DNA of 64,000 bases from Moraxella ovis (GTDB taxonomy: Bacteria; Pseudomonadota; Gammaproteobacteria; Pseudomonadales; Moraxellaceae). Numbering within the stretch: position 1 is the stretch's first letter; each line of letters starts with the position of its first letter. This document shows positions 27,632 through 37,496 of the stretch, piece by piece. The notes beneath the pieces are model-generated. The model saw only the letters and a list, made by a program, of their open reading frames with translations. It had not been told where the DNA came from and did not search any database. A program made the translations under genes and the position numbers. Location of the stretch: contig NZ_UGPW01000001.1 of NCBI RefSeq assembly GCF_900453105.1, positions 1,798,001 through 1,862,000 on the forward strand, in the 5' to 3' direction.

Positions 27632-28168
27632 ATGTCTAGCCAAGCCCAACCTGCTGCTGCCATATCACCAGCTGGCGCACCAAAAGTCGGCATCATCATG
27701 GGCAGCCAATCTGACTGGGCAACCATGGTTGAAGCTGCGGATGTATTAACACAATTTGGCGTGCCTTTTGAGTGCGAAGTCGTCTCTGCACATCGCACAC
27801 CAGATAAGCTATTCGACTACGCCAAATCCGCCAAAGAGCGTGGCTTATCCATCATCATCGCAGGGGCAGGCGGTGCCGCTCATCTGCCTGGTATGTGCGC
27901 GTCACAGACCGATCTTCCTGTATTAGGCGTACCTATCAAATCATCCACCCTATCAGGCTGGGACAGCCTGCTGTCAATCGTACAGATGCCGCGCGGCGTA
28001 TCGGTCGGCACACTCGCGATTGGTGGTGCTGGTGCTTATAACGCTGGACTGCTGGCGGTGCAGATGCTTGCCATTCACGATGAAGCTCTGGGCAAGAAAG
28101 TCAGCGAATTTCGCGCAAAGCAAACCCAAAGCATCCTTGACAACCCAACGCCTGGCATCATCGGCTAA
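27632..28168 (+). CDS. purE: N5-carboxyaminoimidazole ribonucleotide mutase
   Basis: A 178-residue protein with the class I PurE motif [14 protein letters not shown], the active-site [13 protein letters not shown] and the glycine-rich [13 protein letters not shown]. It converts N5-CAIR to CAIR in purine synthesis, together with PurK, encoded 131 bases downstream. A weak terminator lies between them. Confidence 0.97.
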   Translation: MSSQAQPAAAISPAGAPKVGIIMGSQSDWATMVEAADVLTQFGVPFECEVVSAHRTPDKLFDYAKSAKERGLSIIIAGAGGAAHLPGMCASQTDLPVLGVPIKSSTLSGWDSLLSIVQMPRGVSVGTLAIGGAGAYNAGLLAVQMLAIHDEALGKKVSEFRAKQTQSILDNPTPGIIG

Positions 28169-28175
28169 CCACCCC

Positions 28176-28204
28176 AAAAACTGCCCTTCACTGGGCGATT
28201 TTTT
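28176..28204 (+). terminator. Imperfect terminator after purE
   Basis: AAAAACTGCCC (28176-28186) pairs with GGGCGATTTTT (28193-28203) over the GCCC/GGGC core, one G-U and an A/T extension with one mismatch, followed by a T-run. It may only partly stop transcription toward purK. Confidence 0.5.
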
Positions 28205-28299
28205 GCGTTAATTCTTATAAAATTTACACTAAATTTATGTCAAATGTGCGATAATAGCCGCCAAATTTTATCATTTTATTATTGATTAAAGAGACCATC

Positions 28300-29394
28300 A
28301 TGACTACACTTGCTCCCGTTCGCACCATCGGCATCTTTGGCGGTGGTCAATTAGGTCTTATGCTTGCCAATGCTGCGCGTCCGCTTGGTATTCGTAGTGT
28401 CTTTTTGGAAGATGCGCCAAACTGCCCTGGGGCACTTGCAGGTGAAGTCATGACCAACGCTGACTATGATAAATTTGCCAATGTGTGTGACACTTTCACG
28501 CTAGAATTTGAGAATACACCGTTGTCATCAGCGCAAAGCATCGAATCTCATGCCAAGCTATACCCGCCATCACAGGCATTATTCATCGCCCAAGACCGCC
28601 TAAACGAGAAAAACTTATTCAATGAACTTGGCATTACTACTGTGCCATTTTTAGCGGTGAATTCCCAAGATGAGCTGAATGTAGCCTGCGAGAAACTTGG
28701 CTTGCCGCTGGTACTAAAGACCACTCGTGGCGGCTATGACGGTAAAGGGCAATTCGTTATTCGCACTCAAGATGACATTAAGGCAGCCTGGGCAGAGCTT
28801 GGTGACGCCACCAAGAGCGCACCGTTAATCGCTGAGGGCTTTATTAATTTTAGCCGCGAAGTGTCATTAATCGCCGTGCGCGCCCAAGATGGTGACATCC
28901 GCTATTACCCACTGGTTGAGAACACTCATCACAACGGCATCCTCGCCAAGACTGTCGCCCCTGCACCAAGCGCTGAGCACCTCAATGAACAAGCCCAAAG
29001 CAGCATCAAAAAACTGCTCGAGCATCTAAATTACGTGGGCGTCATGACTTTAGAATTATTCGTGACAGACTCAGGACTGATCGCCAACGAGATCGCCCCA
29101 CGCGTGCATAACTCTGGACATTGGTCGATTGAAGGCGCGGTGTGCAGCCAGTTTGAAAACCACATGCGCGCGGTGACAGGCCTACCATTAGGTAGCACTG
29201 ACATCATCAAGCCATCCGTCATGCTAAATGTCATCGGCAAATACCCAAACCTACAAGACGTACTGGCGATTGACGGTGTGCATTTTCATCATTATCACAA
29301 AGATGAGCGAGACGGTCGTAAGATTGGGCATATCACGGTAATGTGTGATGAGCTTGAAGAGACTGTTCTAAAAGTTGAGCAATTATTAAAATAA
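28300..29394 (+). CDS. purK: N5-carboxyaminoimidazole ribonucleotide synthase
   Basis: An ATP-grasp enzyme of 364 residues. The N-terminus TIGIFGGGQLGLMLANAARP is diagnostic, and the ATP-grasp core has LVLKTTRGGYDGKGQF and NEIAPRVHNSGHW. It makes N5-CAIR from AIR, ATP and bicarbonate for PurE. The frame is open from a TTG at 28282, but the ATG at 28300 with AAAGAGA upstream is the better start. Confidence 0.96.
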   Translation: MTTLAPVRTIGIFGGGQLGLMLANAARPLGIRSVFLEDAPNCPGALAGEVMTNADYDKFANVCDTFTLEFENTPLSSAQSIESHAKLYPPSQALFIAQDRLNEKNLFNELGITTVPFLAVNSQDELNVACEKLGLPLVLKTTRGGYDGKGQFVIRTQDDIKAAWAELGDATKSAPLIAEGFINFSREVSLIAVRAQDGDIRYYPLVENTHHNGILAKTVAPAPSAEHLNEQAQSSIKKLLEHLNYVGVMTLELFVTDSGLIANEIAPRVHNSGHWSIEGAVCSQFENHMRAVTGLPLGSTDIIKPSVMLNVIGKYPNLQDVLAIDGVHFHHYHKDERDGRKIGHITVMCDELEETVLKVEQLLK

Positions 29395-29401
29395 CACCAC
29401 C

Positions 29402-29428
29402 AAGGGTATACTACTGCCCTTTTTTTTA
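29402..29428 (+). terminator. Terminator after purK
   Basis: A short stem AAGGG (29402-29406) with CCCTT (29417-29421) and a ten-base loop, followed by a run of nine T. The long U-run makes it credible in spite of the short stem. Confidence 0.55.
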
Positions 29429-29432
29429 TCTT

Positions 29433-29987
29433 ATGAATATCTACATAGACGCCGACGCCATTCCCGCCATCGCCAAAGAGCTCATCATTAAGACCGCCAA
29501 CCGCACAGACGTTATGGCAATCTTCGTGGCGAACAATTTTATCAAACTCCCGCCATCCCCACACCTGAACATGGTGGTCGTATCACAAGGCTTTGATGTG
29601 GCGGACAATTACATCGTCGATAACACTCAAGCAGGCGATCTAGTCATCACATCTGACATTCCTCTTGCTAATGATGTACTGGAAAAAGGCGCTAGAGTTC
29701 TGACTTCACGAGGCGAGGAATTTACCCTAAATAACATCAAACCCAAATTAAATGCTCGGGATTTTATGGAGTCGCTTCGTGGCACGAACGTGCTGGACCC
29801 TAAGCAGATGGGCGGACAAAAATCATACAGTGACAAAGACAAAATCGCCTTCGCCAATGGTCTTAATCGCCTTGTCAAAGCCAAAACCCAACCTAACCCA
29901 AAAACTACCCGCATCAATCACGAAACAGAAATTGTAAAAATATTTGCAAATTCCTGCATCTGTGACAAGCTATTTTTAAAAAATTAA
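29433..29987 (+). CDS. YaiI/YqxD-family (UPF0178) protein
   Basis: A 184-residue protein. MNIYIDADAIPAIAKELIIK and the block VDNTQAGDLVITSDIPLAND define the YaiI/YqxD family, which is related to PIN nucleases by its acidic residues but lacks an established function. The conserved part ends near residue 150 (KIAFANGLNRLV); the last 35 residues are an unusual extension. It starts just after the purK terminator. Confidence 0.88.
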   Translation: MNIYIDADAIPAIAKELIIKTANRTDVMAIFVANNFIKLPPSPHLNMVVVSQGFDVADNYIVDNTQAGDLVITSDIPLANDVLEKGARVLTSRGEEFTLNNIKPKLNARDFMESLRGTNVLDPKQMGGQKSYSDKDKIAFANGLNRLVKAKTQPNPKTTRINHETEIVKIFANSCICDKLFLKN

Positions 29988-30077
29988 GGCATAATAAAGG
30001 GCAAAATTTTCACCTCAAAAATCACACGCTTTTTGGCACTTTAAAATAAAAATACGAACAGGACGCTCACAACCGCC

Positions 30078-31241
30078 ATGTTAGAAACTTGGACAAAAGA
30101 ACTCGTCATCCAACGCTTGCTCGCGCTCACTTTGCTTACCATTTTGATCATTCTGTGTTTTCAAGTGGTGCATTTTTTTATTTCGCCTGCGATTTGGGCG
30201 GCAATTTTGGCGTACATCACCTTTCCTTTGTATCGTTTTTTTCATCAAAAAGTCCATCTTAGCCCAACCATCAGCGCACTGATCATGACCGCCTGTGTGT
30301 CTTTGATGATCGGCGTGCCTTTGGTGGTGGGTGTGTTTTTCTTACAACAAGAAGTCATCAATTTCTACAGCATGGCGATTCACCGACTGCAGGCAGGCTA
30401 TGTTGATCTACCTGACAGCATCAAAGATCTGCCCGTGATCGGTCAGCAGGTCAAAAACCTCCTGTGGGAAATCAACAAAGACCCTGAGGCCTCTATGGCA
30501 GCGGTGCGTAACTGGGTTCAGTCGCATCTATATTATGGCAAAATTGCGTTTGATGCCGTTCTTAAGAACCTTACCAAACTGGGCATGGCACTTATGACGC
30601 TGTTTTTCTTTTATCGTGATGGCACCAGCCTCATGCGCCAAATTCGTCAAGCACTACGTAATATCATCGGCGATCGCATCGATGATTACATCAACTCTGT
30701 CGGCGCAACCACGCAAGCCGTCATCTATGGCATCGGTCTGACTGCTCTGGCTCAGGCGCTATTGGCAGGTCTTGGCTATGTCGTGGCAGGTGCACCGAAC
30801 CCGATTCTGCTGACTTTGGTTACTTTTGTGGTGGCATTAATTCCTTTTGGTACGCCTTTTGCATGGGGTGCGGTGGCACTGTGGCTACTGTCTCAGGGTC
30901 ATACCACCGAAAGCATCGGTCTTGTCCTGTGGGGCATCTTGGTCATCAGCTGGGTGGATAATCTCATTCGCCCCATCGTCATCAGTGGCGCGACCAAGAT
31001 TCCATTTATTATTATCTTTATCGGTGTGCTTGGTGGCTTGACCGCATTCGGCTTCGTTGGTCTGTTCATCGGCCCTGTCTTACTGGCAATCGGACTTGCG
31101 GTGTGGCGCGAATGGATCAGCCAGCACAAGAACGAGATCTTCGCTGCCAAAGACGGTCACTTTGCCGTGGCAGATGGTGAAGGTTTATTGGCTGATACAA
31201 CACCGAAGCCAATTTTAAACGAAGACAAATTGGACGATTAA
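30078..31241 (+). CDS. AI-2E/PerM-family membrane permease
   Basis: A 387-residue protein with about eight hydrophobic segments and the family core (VVALIPFGTPFAWGAVALWL, FIGVLGGLTAFGFVGLFIGP). Members include the AI-2 exporter TqsA and E. coli PerM; substrates are mostly unknown. The hydrophilic tail of about 40 residues is cytoplasmic. It ends two bases before pdxB, so the two are likely cotranscribed. Confidence 0.88.
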   Translation: MLETWTKELVIQRLLALTLLTILIILCFQVVHFFISPAIWAAILAYITFPLYRFFHQKVHLSPTISALIMTACVSLMIGVPLVVGVFFLQQEVINFYSMAIHRLQAGYVDLPDSIKDLPVIGQQVKNLLWEINKDPEASMAAVRNWVQSHLYYGKIAFDAVLKNLTKLGMALMTLFFFYRDGTSLMRQIRQALRNIIGDRIDDYINSVGATTQAVIYGIGLTALAQALLAGLGYVVAGAPNPILLTLVTFVVALIPFGTPFAWGAVALWLLSQGHTTESIGLVLWGILVISWVDNLIRPIVISGATKIPFIIIFIGVLGGLTAFGFVGLFIGPVLLAIGLAVWREWISQHKNEIFAAKDGHFAVADGEGLLADTTPKPILNEDKLDD

Positions 31242-31243
31242 TC

Positions 31244-32314
31244 ATGACTCATGCCATCACCATCTTAGCCGATGAAAATATCGCCAATATCGATGATTAT
31301 CTGTCGCATCATGACATCGACGTCATTAAGCTAAAAGGTCGCGACATCAATCAAGCCGCCATTGATACCCATCGCCCGCATGCTCTGTTCATCCGCTCCG
31401 TCACGCCGATTCATCAAGGCAGCATTCAGGATTTTGGTGATGTGCGCTTCATTGGCTCAGCGACCATTGGCACAGATCATGTGGATACAGACTATCTGGC
31501 AGAACGTGGTATTAGCTTTACCAATGCCAAAGGGTGTAGCAAGCATTCGGTGGCTCAGTATGTCATCACTTCCATTCTCACACTTCATCCAGATAGTGTA
31601 CATCAACCGATCACACTTGGCATCATCGGCCTTGGCAATATTGGCTCAACATTGGCGCATTATGCCCATGAGCTAAATTGGCAAGTGCTGGGTCATGATC
31701 CATTTTTGGCAGCTTCAGCCATAAACAACAGCAGCCTTGATGATGCACTTAGCAGAAGCGATGTCGTTAGCATTCATACGCCGCTGACACACACCGGCGA
31801 GAACCCCACCCATGAGATGCTAAGTGCTGACAACCTATCCAAATTAAAAAACAACACCCTACTCATCAACACCGCCCGTGGCGAGATCATCAATCAAGAT
31901 GATCTATTAAACAACATTCGCACCAAAAATCTACAAGCGGTTCTGGATGTATTCCCCCATGAGCCTCACATTGATCAAGTGTTATTAGACCATCTTGACA
32001 TCACCACACCGCACATCGCAGGCTATACCCTAGAAGGCAAGCTTCGTGGCACGGACATGATTTATCAGGCGTTCTGTCAAGAATTTGGCTTACCAGTTAT
32101 TCAGCAAATTAATCCATTACTGCCTGATAATCCTTATAAATGGCCTGATTTTTTGGCGGGTGTTCGAAGTCAACCTGGGCAGACCCTAAATAACTATTAT
32201 GACATTGCCAAAGATGATCGCGATCTGCGTGCAGTTGCCAATGATGGTGTGCACCCTGCTGATTTTGACCATCTTAGAAAAACCTACAACCTACGCCGTG
32301 AATGGCTATCTTAA
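31244..32314 (+). CDS. pdxB: Erythronate-4-phosphate dehydrogenase
   Basis: A 356-residue D-isomer-specific 2-hydroxyacid dehydrogenase. It has the NAD motif LGIIGLGNIGSTLAHYAHEL, the catalytic arginine and glutamate regions (INTARGEIINQDDLL, VLDVFPHEP) and histidine in ITTPHIAGYTLEGK. The C-terminal PdxB dimerisation domain, absent from most relatives, is present. It performs the second step of pyridoxal phosphate synthesis. Confidence 0.93.
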   Translation: MTHAITILADENIANIDDYLSHHDIDVIKLKGRDINQAAIDTHRPHALFIRSVTPIHQGSIQDFGDVRFIGSATIGTDHVDTDYLAERGISFTNAKGCSKHSVAQYVITSILTLHPDSVHQPITLGIIGLGNIGSTLAHYAHELNWQVLGHDPFLAASAINNSSLDDALSRSDVVSIHTPLTHTGENPTHEMLSADNLSKLKNNTLLINTARGEIINQDDLLNNIRTKNLQAVLDVFPHEPHIDQVLLDHLDITTPHIAGYTLEGKLRGTDMIYQAFCQEFGLPVIQQINPLLPDNPYKWPDFLAGVRSQPGQTLNNYYDIAKDDRDLRAVANDGVHPADFDHLRKTYNLRREWLS

Positions 32315-32326
32315 GCAGCACATAAC

Positions 32327-33283
32327 ATGAGCTACAAACCCACCCAAACCCTCGCCCAAGCCCAAAGTCGCGCCGCCATACTCTTCGCCATTCGTCAGTT
32401 CTTTGCTGATAAAGGCGTGATGGAGGTGACCACGCCGATATTATCCAATGCCAGCAATACTGATACTTTCATAGAATCGGTTGTGGCGCATTTTCATCAA
32501 TTGGGCAAACCCACCACGGGCTACCTGCACACCTCACCTGAGTTTGCAATGAAAAGACTGCTCGCAACTTGGCAAGTACCGATTTATCAGATCTGTCAGG
32601 TCTTTCGGGACAATGAGCGTGGCACGAAGCATAACATCGAATTTACCATGTTAGAATGGTATCGTCCGCATTTTAGCTTGGATGATTTGGCTGAAGAATT
32701 AAGACAGCTGATTAGCGTTGTCATGGATAAGCCCATCGCCTTTAGGAAGCTAAGCTATGCCGATAGCTTCTCACCTCTTGGGATTCATCCGTACAGAGAT
32801 TCGATCGAAGCCTTTAAGGCATGTGCCATCGCTCACGAAATTCACCTAGACATGGCAGATGACAGACAAGGGTGGTTGGATTTATTATTCAGCCATCTAA
32901 TTGAGCCGGACTTGGGTAAAGATGTGCCGACATTGGTGGTGGATTACCCGCTTGCCACCGCTGCACTTGCCAAGGCAGAGCACGACGCGGAAGGGCACTT
33001 GGTGGCGAAGCGCTTTGAATTGTATATCGATGGCATTGAGATTGCCAACGCCTATGATGAGCTGGCTGATGGCGACGAGCTATACGCCAGATTCACCTCA
33101 GATAATGCACAGCGGCAACAACTGGGCCTGCCCATCATGCCGATAGACAAGCACCTCATCGCTGCCTGTGATGAGATACCGCCATGTAGTGGCATCGCCC
33201 TAGGCGTGGACAGACTACTCATGGTGCGCGATCGACTGCCAAGCATCAACCACGCCATCGCCATTACTACAGATAAGGCGTAA
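32327..33283 (+). CDS. epmA: Elongation factor P--(R)-beta-lysine ligase
   Basis: A 318-residue class II lysyl-tRNA synthetase-like protein without the anticodon-binding domain, as expected for EpmA (PoxA/GenX). Motif 2 is seen in YQICQVFRDNERGTKHNIEF and motif 3 in GIALGVDRLLM. It lysylates EF-P, so that ribosomes pass polyproline stretches. Efp and EpmB are not in the window. It ends three bases before the convergent lyase gene. Confidence 0.94.
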   Translation: MSYKPTQTLAQAQSRAAILFAIRQFFADKGVMEVTTPILSNASNTDTFIESVVAHFHQLGKPTTGYLHTSPEFAMKRLLATWQVPIYQICQVFRDNERGTKHNIEFTMLEWYRPHFSLDDLAEELRQLISVVMDKPIAFRKLSYADSFSPLGIHPYRDSIEAFKACAIAHEIHLDMADDRQGWLDLLFSHLIEPDLGKDVPTLVVDYPLATAALAKAEHDAEGHLVAKRFELYIDGIEIANAYDELADGDELYARFTSDNAQRQQLGLPIMPIDKHLIAACDEIPPCSGIALGVDRLLMVRDRLPSINHAIAITTDKA

Positions 33284-33286
33284 TAA

Positions 33287-34096
33287 TTAACGCTCAAGAA
33301 CTCCTCTCGCCCATTCGATGACAGGCAGATCAACCATCCTGCCCTGCACAGAGAACACCGCCTCACCTGTCGCCTCGTGATGATCTAACACCGCCTTGGC
33401 AAAGCCAAGCATCGCATCATCGTGGGCGGTGGCGCGGCGAATGGGTGCGATCTGCTTAGGGTGAATGACAAGCTGACCATCAAAACCAAAATCTTTGGCG
33501 AATTTGGCGAATTTACCTACGCCGTCATCATCATTAAAATCTACAAAGATCGTCTCAATCGGCGCATTAAGTTCATTCACCGCAGAATGCAGTAATAAAT
33601 CAGCACGAATCCTATCCAATACCACCTTAGATGCTGGCGTATCAAGTGTCATGCCAAGCGATTTTGCCAAATCCAGACAGCCATAAGTCATCGTCAGCAA
33701 TCCAGTCGCAGTGGCCATGCTGTCAATATTTAGGACACCCTTGGCTGTCTCAATGACCGCGATGATGGGCAGATTGGTCGCTTGATGCAGCGCTGTGATT
33801 GACAGAGCAGATTCTGCCTTTGGCAATAACACGCCTACCACATGATCGAGCGTCTGAATCATGGCAACATCATGCGCATAATCAGCGGTATGGGCGGCAT
33901 TGATGCGTAGCCAGTATGACTGATTGACAGCTTTATCGAATTCTTGCAATGACGATCTTACCGCATCCTTATTCCAAGCCTCTACTGCATCCTCTAGATC
34001 GATAATGACATGATCGGCATCGCCATCTAGCGCCTTGGATGCTCGATCCAAACGCGTGGCAGGGACAAATAGGTAAGTCTTAAAGGCATTATTCAT
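33287..34096 (-). CDS. CitE-like (HpcH/HpaI family) CoA ester lyase
   Basis: A 269-residue TIM-barrel protein. It has the N-terminal TYLFVPATRLDRASKAL and the metal-binding region DHVIIDLEDAVEAWNKD, both typical of the citrate lyase beta-like subfamily. Such enzymes split citramalyl-CoA or malyl-CoA. There is no citrate lyase operon nearby, so it is a stand-alone CitE/CLYBL-type enzyme; the substrate is unknown. It converges on epmA with no clear terminator between them. Confidence 0.85.
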   Translation of the reverse strand: MNNAFKTYLFVPATRLDRASKALDGDADHVIIDLEDAVEAWNKDAVRSSLQEFDKAVNQSYWLRINAAHTADYAHDVAMIQTLDHVVGVLLPKAESALSITALHQATNLPIIAVIETAKGVLNIDSMATATGLLTMTYGCLDLAKSLGMTLDTPASKVVLDRIRADLLLHSAVNELNAPIETIFVDFNDDDGVGKFAKFAKDFGFDGQLVIHPKQIAPIRRATAHDDAMLGFAKAVLDHHEATGEAVFSVQGRMVDLPVIEWARGVLER

Positions 34097-34205
34097 AGCT
34101 CTTCCATCATGAGTTGTTGGCGTCTTTAGAGCTTTACCTTATCACATTCATGACGGACTGTAAATTATCGACTGCTATGGTCGCTGCGATTTGTATCAAT
34201 TGCAA

Positions 34206-34236
34206 TAAAAACGCCGCACAATAATAATCGTGCGGC
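34206..34236 (-). terminator. Terminator after moeA
   Basis: Perfect 7-bp GC-rich arms GCCGCAC (34213-34219) and GTGCGGC (34230-34236) with a ten-base loop; on the minus strand GTTTTTATT follows. It separates moeA from the lyase gene downstream. Confidence 0.85.
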
Positions 34237-34253
34237 TTTTTGTTGGGTATAAT

Positions 34254-35522
34254 TTACCCAAAGCACCATTCAAAAGGCTCAATCATCACTGTATCGCCCG
34301 CCTTTACACCCGTGCAATCACATGGCAGTACAAGCAAGCAATTGGCATGGCTCATCTGCTTGACTCGATGGGAATCTTGAGCACCTAATGGCTTGACACT
34401 CAATCGACCACTATCAAAAACAAATACCGCTCTTAGGAATTCTTGGCGCGTGCCTTTTTTGGTGATGTCTGTCTGGCAGACAGCAGGCATTGCCGAGGCG
34501 TACGGCAGATCATGACTGGCACACCCTGACAGTTGCCAAAGTGCAGGACGCACGAACTGTAGCATCCCAACTATGGTGGATAATGGATTGCCCGGTAGAC
34601 CAAAATACAGCACCGGTTTATCAGCTCGATGAAACTCACCAAATACAAATGGCTTGCCCGGCTTCATGTTCACCTTATAATGATGCACCCGACCGAGCTG
34701 ACCGACAACTTCAGTAAGATAATCATAATCACCCACCGACACGCCAGCACTTGAGATGATGACATCACATTCATCGATGGCGCGCTGTACTGCTGCCTTG
34801 GTCTGATCTAGGTCATCAAAAATGATGCCATAATCACGCACCTGCACCGGCAGACGAGCAAGTAGCGCCTTAATGGTTGGCGTGTTCGAGTTATAAATAT
34901 TAGCAAGGCTTGGCAGACTCTCACCCACAGCAACCAGCTCATCTCCTGTCGCAATCACGCCTACAGTCAGTGGCTGACACACTAAGACACTTGCCACACC
35001 AAGACTGGCTAACAAGCTGATGTCTGCAGGGTTAAGCCGCTTACCAACATCAAGTAAAGCTTCACCCTTAGTGATCTCTTCGCCTTGTCGTCTGATGTTC
35101 GACCCCGCCGTCGCTACCTGTGTTAACGTCACAGCATAAGGGAAGTCCGCAATCGATTGATAATCGGTGTTCTCCTGCATCACCACGGTATCAGCATCAC
35201 TAGGTACGACCGCCCCTGTAAAGATTCGCACCGCTTGATTAGTCTGAATCTGCCCTGTAAATGGCGAACCTGCGCAAGACTCGCCAATCACTTCAAAGGC
35301 GGTCTGATCTGATAAATCAGAACCTGCACCAAGCGCAAAGCCATCCATCGCAGATAGGTTCTGTCTAGGTACATCAAAATCAGCCACTACCTGCTCTGCT
35401 AAAATACATCCCAGCGCATCATCAAGCTGGCAGGTGTGTACAGGACGTGGGTGCGCCTGCGCGTGATCATGCGCGCGCAAGCTGATGGCTTGTTTTAGGT
35501 CTTTGACAGGTATTAAGGACAT
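34254..35522 (-). CDS. moeA: Molybdopterin molybdenumtransferase
   Basis: A 422-residue protein. It has the MoeA N-terminal region (DVPRQNLSAMDGFALG, FTGAVVPSDADTVVMQENTD) and the MPT-binding domain (GVIATGDELV, IISSAGVSVGDYDYL, GKPFVFG, YFGLPGNPLSTIVG). It inserts molybdenum into molybdopterin, needed by NarG. It lies downstream of the parvulin gene, both on the nar strand, and would be expressed with it from the promoter region holding an FNR-type box. Confidence 0.95.
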   Translation of the reverse strand: MSLIPVKDLKQAISLRAHDHAQAHPRPVHTCQLDDALGCILAEQVVADFDVPRQNLSAMDGFALGAGSDLSDQTAFEVIGESCAGSPFTGQIQTNQAVRIFTGAVVPSDADTVVMQENTDYQSIADFPYAVTLTQVATAGSNIRRQGEEITKGEALLDVGKRLNPADISLLASLGVASVLVCQPLTVGVIATGDELVAVGESLPSLANIYNSNTPTIKALLARLPVQVRDYGIIFDDLDQTKAAVQRAIDECDVIISSAGVSVGDYDYLTEVVGQLGRVHHYKVNMKPGKPFVFGEFHRADKPVLYFGLPGNPLSTIVGMLQFVRPALWQLSGCASHDLPYASAMPAVCQTDITKKGTRQEFLRAVFVFDSGRLSVKPLGAQDSHRVKQMSHANCLLVLPCDCTGVKAGDTVMIEPFEWCFG

Positions 35523-35573
35523 GTGACTCCCCAGAATTTGATTAATGACACATTCGGATGAATTACTGAATAA

Positions 35574-36596
35574 TTAGCCACGATACACGTTTTCTTGATT
35601 AACATCAATCTCAATGCCTACGATGTCGGCATTTTGTTTTAGGGTGTATAGATAATCAATCAGCCCATGATGGAACGCTTCTTGTGCCAAGCGGTTGCGA
35701 ATCATTGGTAGCACCTCATCGAATGACAGCCCTTTACCATCCATACGGCTCAATACCTCCACGACGTGCATCCCATAACGCGTCTCAATAGGGCTTGGAG
35801 CAAGCCCTATTGGTAGTGCGAATACTGCTTTTTCAAATTCAGGTACAGTCGCGCCCTTTTGTAGGATGCCCAATTCACCGCCTTCCGTCTTAGATGGACA
35901 GGCAGAATGTTGCATCGCCAGTGTGATGAATTCTGCTGCTGGGTTGGTGCTGGACTTGATGACATCAATTATCTCATAAGCGCGTTTTTTAAGTTCGATG
36001 CGCTCTTCGCCTTCTTCTGGTGGACAAGCCAACAGAATATGGCGCACGTTCATCACAGGTGGCGTACTAAATTCCGACTTATTAAATTCATAATATTGGC
36101 GGCAATTGTCTTCGGTGGGCGTGTTGGCTTTGACATTTTTGGCGATGAGTTTTGAGATTGCCAATTCATCATCTACCTCCCACTCTCCTGCAAGCTCCTC
36201 ATCCTCAAGCACCGCTTGACGCAATAATTCACGGATAACGAGCGCCTGCGCTGATAAGAACAGCGCCTCATCTTGGCTATTCGCTGGATGATACTGCACT
36301 TCTTCACCGATGGCTTTTTCGCTAATCTCCACGCCATTGACATAGATGCTAGGCACAGTCTGTCTGGATGATGCGATGAGATTGCTGTGATTAGATTTTT
36401 CTTCAGCCAATGCTCGTTCGATAAGCTTAGCATCCGATGATAGGCGCTTTAGGTCGTCAGAAGTTGGCATGACACGAATGCCATCATCTTCAAAATCATG
36501 ATGGGCTTTGGAAGCTGGTTCTTGGACTTGCACCAAATCAGACGTTGATGCCGGTGCTTGCTCTGGATTTTTTGGGTTGTAGGCTTGGACAGTCAT
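35574..36596 (-). CDS. Parvulin-type peptidyl-prolyl isomerase of the nar cluster
   Basis: A 340-residue protein with an N-terminal helical region (about 1-190) and a parvulin domain (about 195-310: VRHILLACPPEEGEERIELK, GGELGILQKGATVPEFEKAV, ETRYGMHVVEVLSRMDG). No signal peptide is visible, so it should act in the cytoplasm. In Pseudomonas aeruginosa a PpiC-type gene also follows narGHJI, so it may help fold or mature nitrate reductase (inference). It has its own upstream FNR-type box at 36674-36687. Confidence 0.87.
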   Translation of the reverse strand: MTVQAYNPKNPEQAPASTSDLVQVQEPASKAHHDFEDDGIRVMPTSDDLKRLSSDAKLIERALAEEKSNHSNLIASSRQTVPSIYVNGVEISEKAIGEEVQYHPANSQDEALFLSAQALVIRELLRQAVLEDEELAGEWEVDDELAISKLIAKNVKANTPTEDNCRQYYEFNKSEFSTPPVMNVRHILLACPPEEGEERIELKKRAYEIIDVIKSSTNPAAEFITLAMQHSACPSKTEGGELGILQKGATVPEFEKAVFALPIGLAPSPIETRYGMHVVEVLSRMDGKGLSFDEVLPMIRNRLAQEAFHHGLIDYLYTLKQNADIVGIEIDVNQENVYRG

Positions 36597-36673
36597 GAGG
36601 AATTCCCCTAAGATTGGTTTTGGATTATTATTCTCCTTTCTGTGACAATTTGCTATACTCCTTTGGTTTTAGA

Positions 36674-36687
36674 TTGATAAAAATCAA
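36674..36687 (-). promoter_or_regulatory. Perfect FNR/ANR box upstream of the parvulin-moeA genes
   Basis: TTGAT-AAAA-ATCAA on the plus strand is an exact match to the FNR consensus TTGAT-N4-ATCAA. It lies 77 bases upstream of the parvulin start codon, and TATAGC follows 16 bases downstream on the minus strand. This suggests oxygen-responsive expression of the parvulin and moeA independently of narGHJI readthrough. The box is palindromic, but no plus-strand gene starts nearby. Confidence 0.75.
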
Positions 36688-36699
36688 TTTTGAGCACAT

Positions 36700-36736
36700 A
36701 AAAAAACACCGCAAGCTGGCTGGAAATCTTGCGGTG
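36700..36736 (-). terminator. Terminator after narI
   Basis: Perfect 9-bp arms CACCGCAAG (36707-36715) and CTTGCGGTG (36728-36736) with a twelve-base loop; the minus strand continues with a run of seven T. It ends the narGHJI transcript ahead of the FNR box and the parvulin gene. Confidence 0.9.
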
Positions 36737-36776
36737 AAAAGGATGTGTCGTTTATTATTATTGTTATTCTTTTGGG

Positions 36777-37496
36777 TTACTGCGACGTTTTTTGACGAAC
36801 GATCTGACAACGTCTACCCAAGTACCAGATTGGTGCTGAGATAATGTGAATCAGACGCGTGAACGGCACCAATAGGATCAGCGTTGTTCCTAGGAACATG
36901 TGCAGCTTATAGATCAGTCCGGCATCTTGTACCAAAGATGCTGCATAGACAGGTCTTAAGATCACAAGGTTCTGCGCCCAGCCTGCCAGTGATACCATGA
37001 GCGCGCCATCTTTGTGTTCAGGATAAGAAAAAATCGTACCCAGACCCATCAAAAGCTGCACAAGGATAATGACAAGTAGCATCTTATCGCTGAACGTCGA
37101 AGTATGGCTGACACGCGCATCGGTAAAGCGTCGCCAGATCAGCATCAGCAGACCGATCAGACACATTACGCCTGCGATACCACCGACGATGACCGCCAGA
37201 AGCTGCTTCTGAGGTGCGGTAATGATACGCTCATAGACGAAATGCGGCGTCATCATACCAAAGAAATGCCCCAATAACACCACGATGATACCAACGTGGA
37301 ATAAGTTGCTCGCCACACGCATATAACCATCAGACAGCATTTGGCTTGAGCCTGCACGCCATGTGTACTGCGATAGATCGAATCTCGCCCAACAGCCCAA
37401 AATACACACCGTCAAGGCGATATAAGGATAAATACCGAACAAAAAGACATGAAGCCAATTCTCGGGGGTCGTTGCTGTGATTGCTGCTGCTATCAT
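36777..37496 (-). CDS. narI: Respiratory nitrate reductase gamma subunit (cytochrome b)
   Basis: A 239-residue membrane protein with five hydrophobic segments. It has the NarI N-terminal pattern FLFGIYPYIALTVCILGCWARFD and QYTWRAGSSQML, and the haem-ligating histidines in NLFHVGIIVVLLGHFFG and LHMFLGTTLILLVPFTRLIH. It passes electrons from quinol to NarH. It overlaps the narJ stop by four bases. Confidence 0.95.
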   Translation of the reverse strand: MIAAAITATTPENWLHVFLFGIYPYIALTVCILGCWARFDLSQYTWRAGSSQMLSDGYMRVASNLFHVGIIVVLLGHFFGMMTPHFVYERIITAPQKQLLAVIVGGIAGVMCLIGLLMLIWRRFTDARVSHTSTFSDKMLLVIILVQLLMGLGTIFSYPEHKDGALMVSLAGWAQNLVILRPVYAASLVQDAGLIYKLHMFLGTTLILLVPFTRLIHIISAPIWYLGRRCQIVRQKTSQ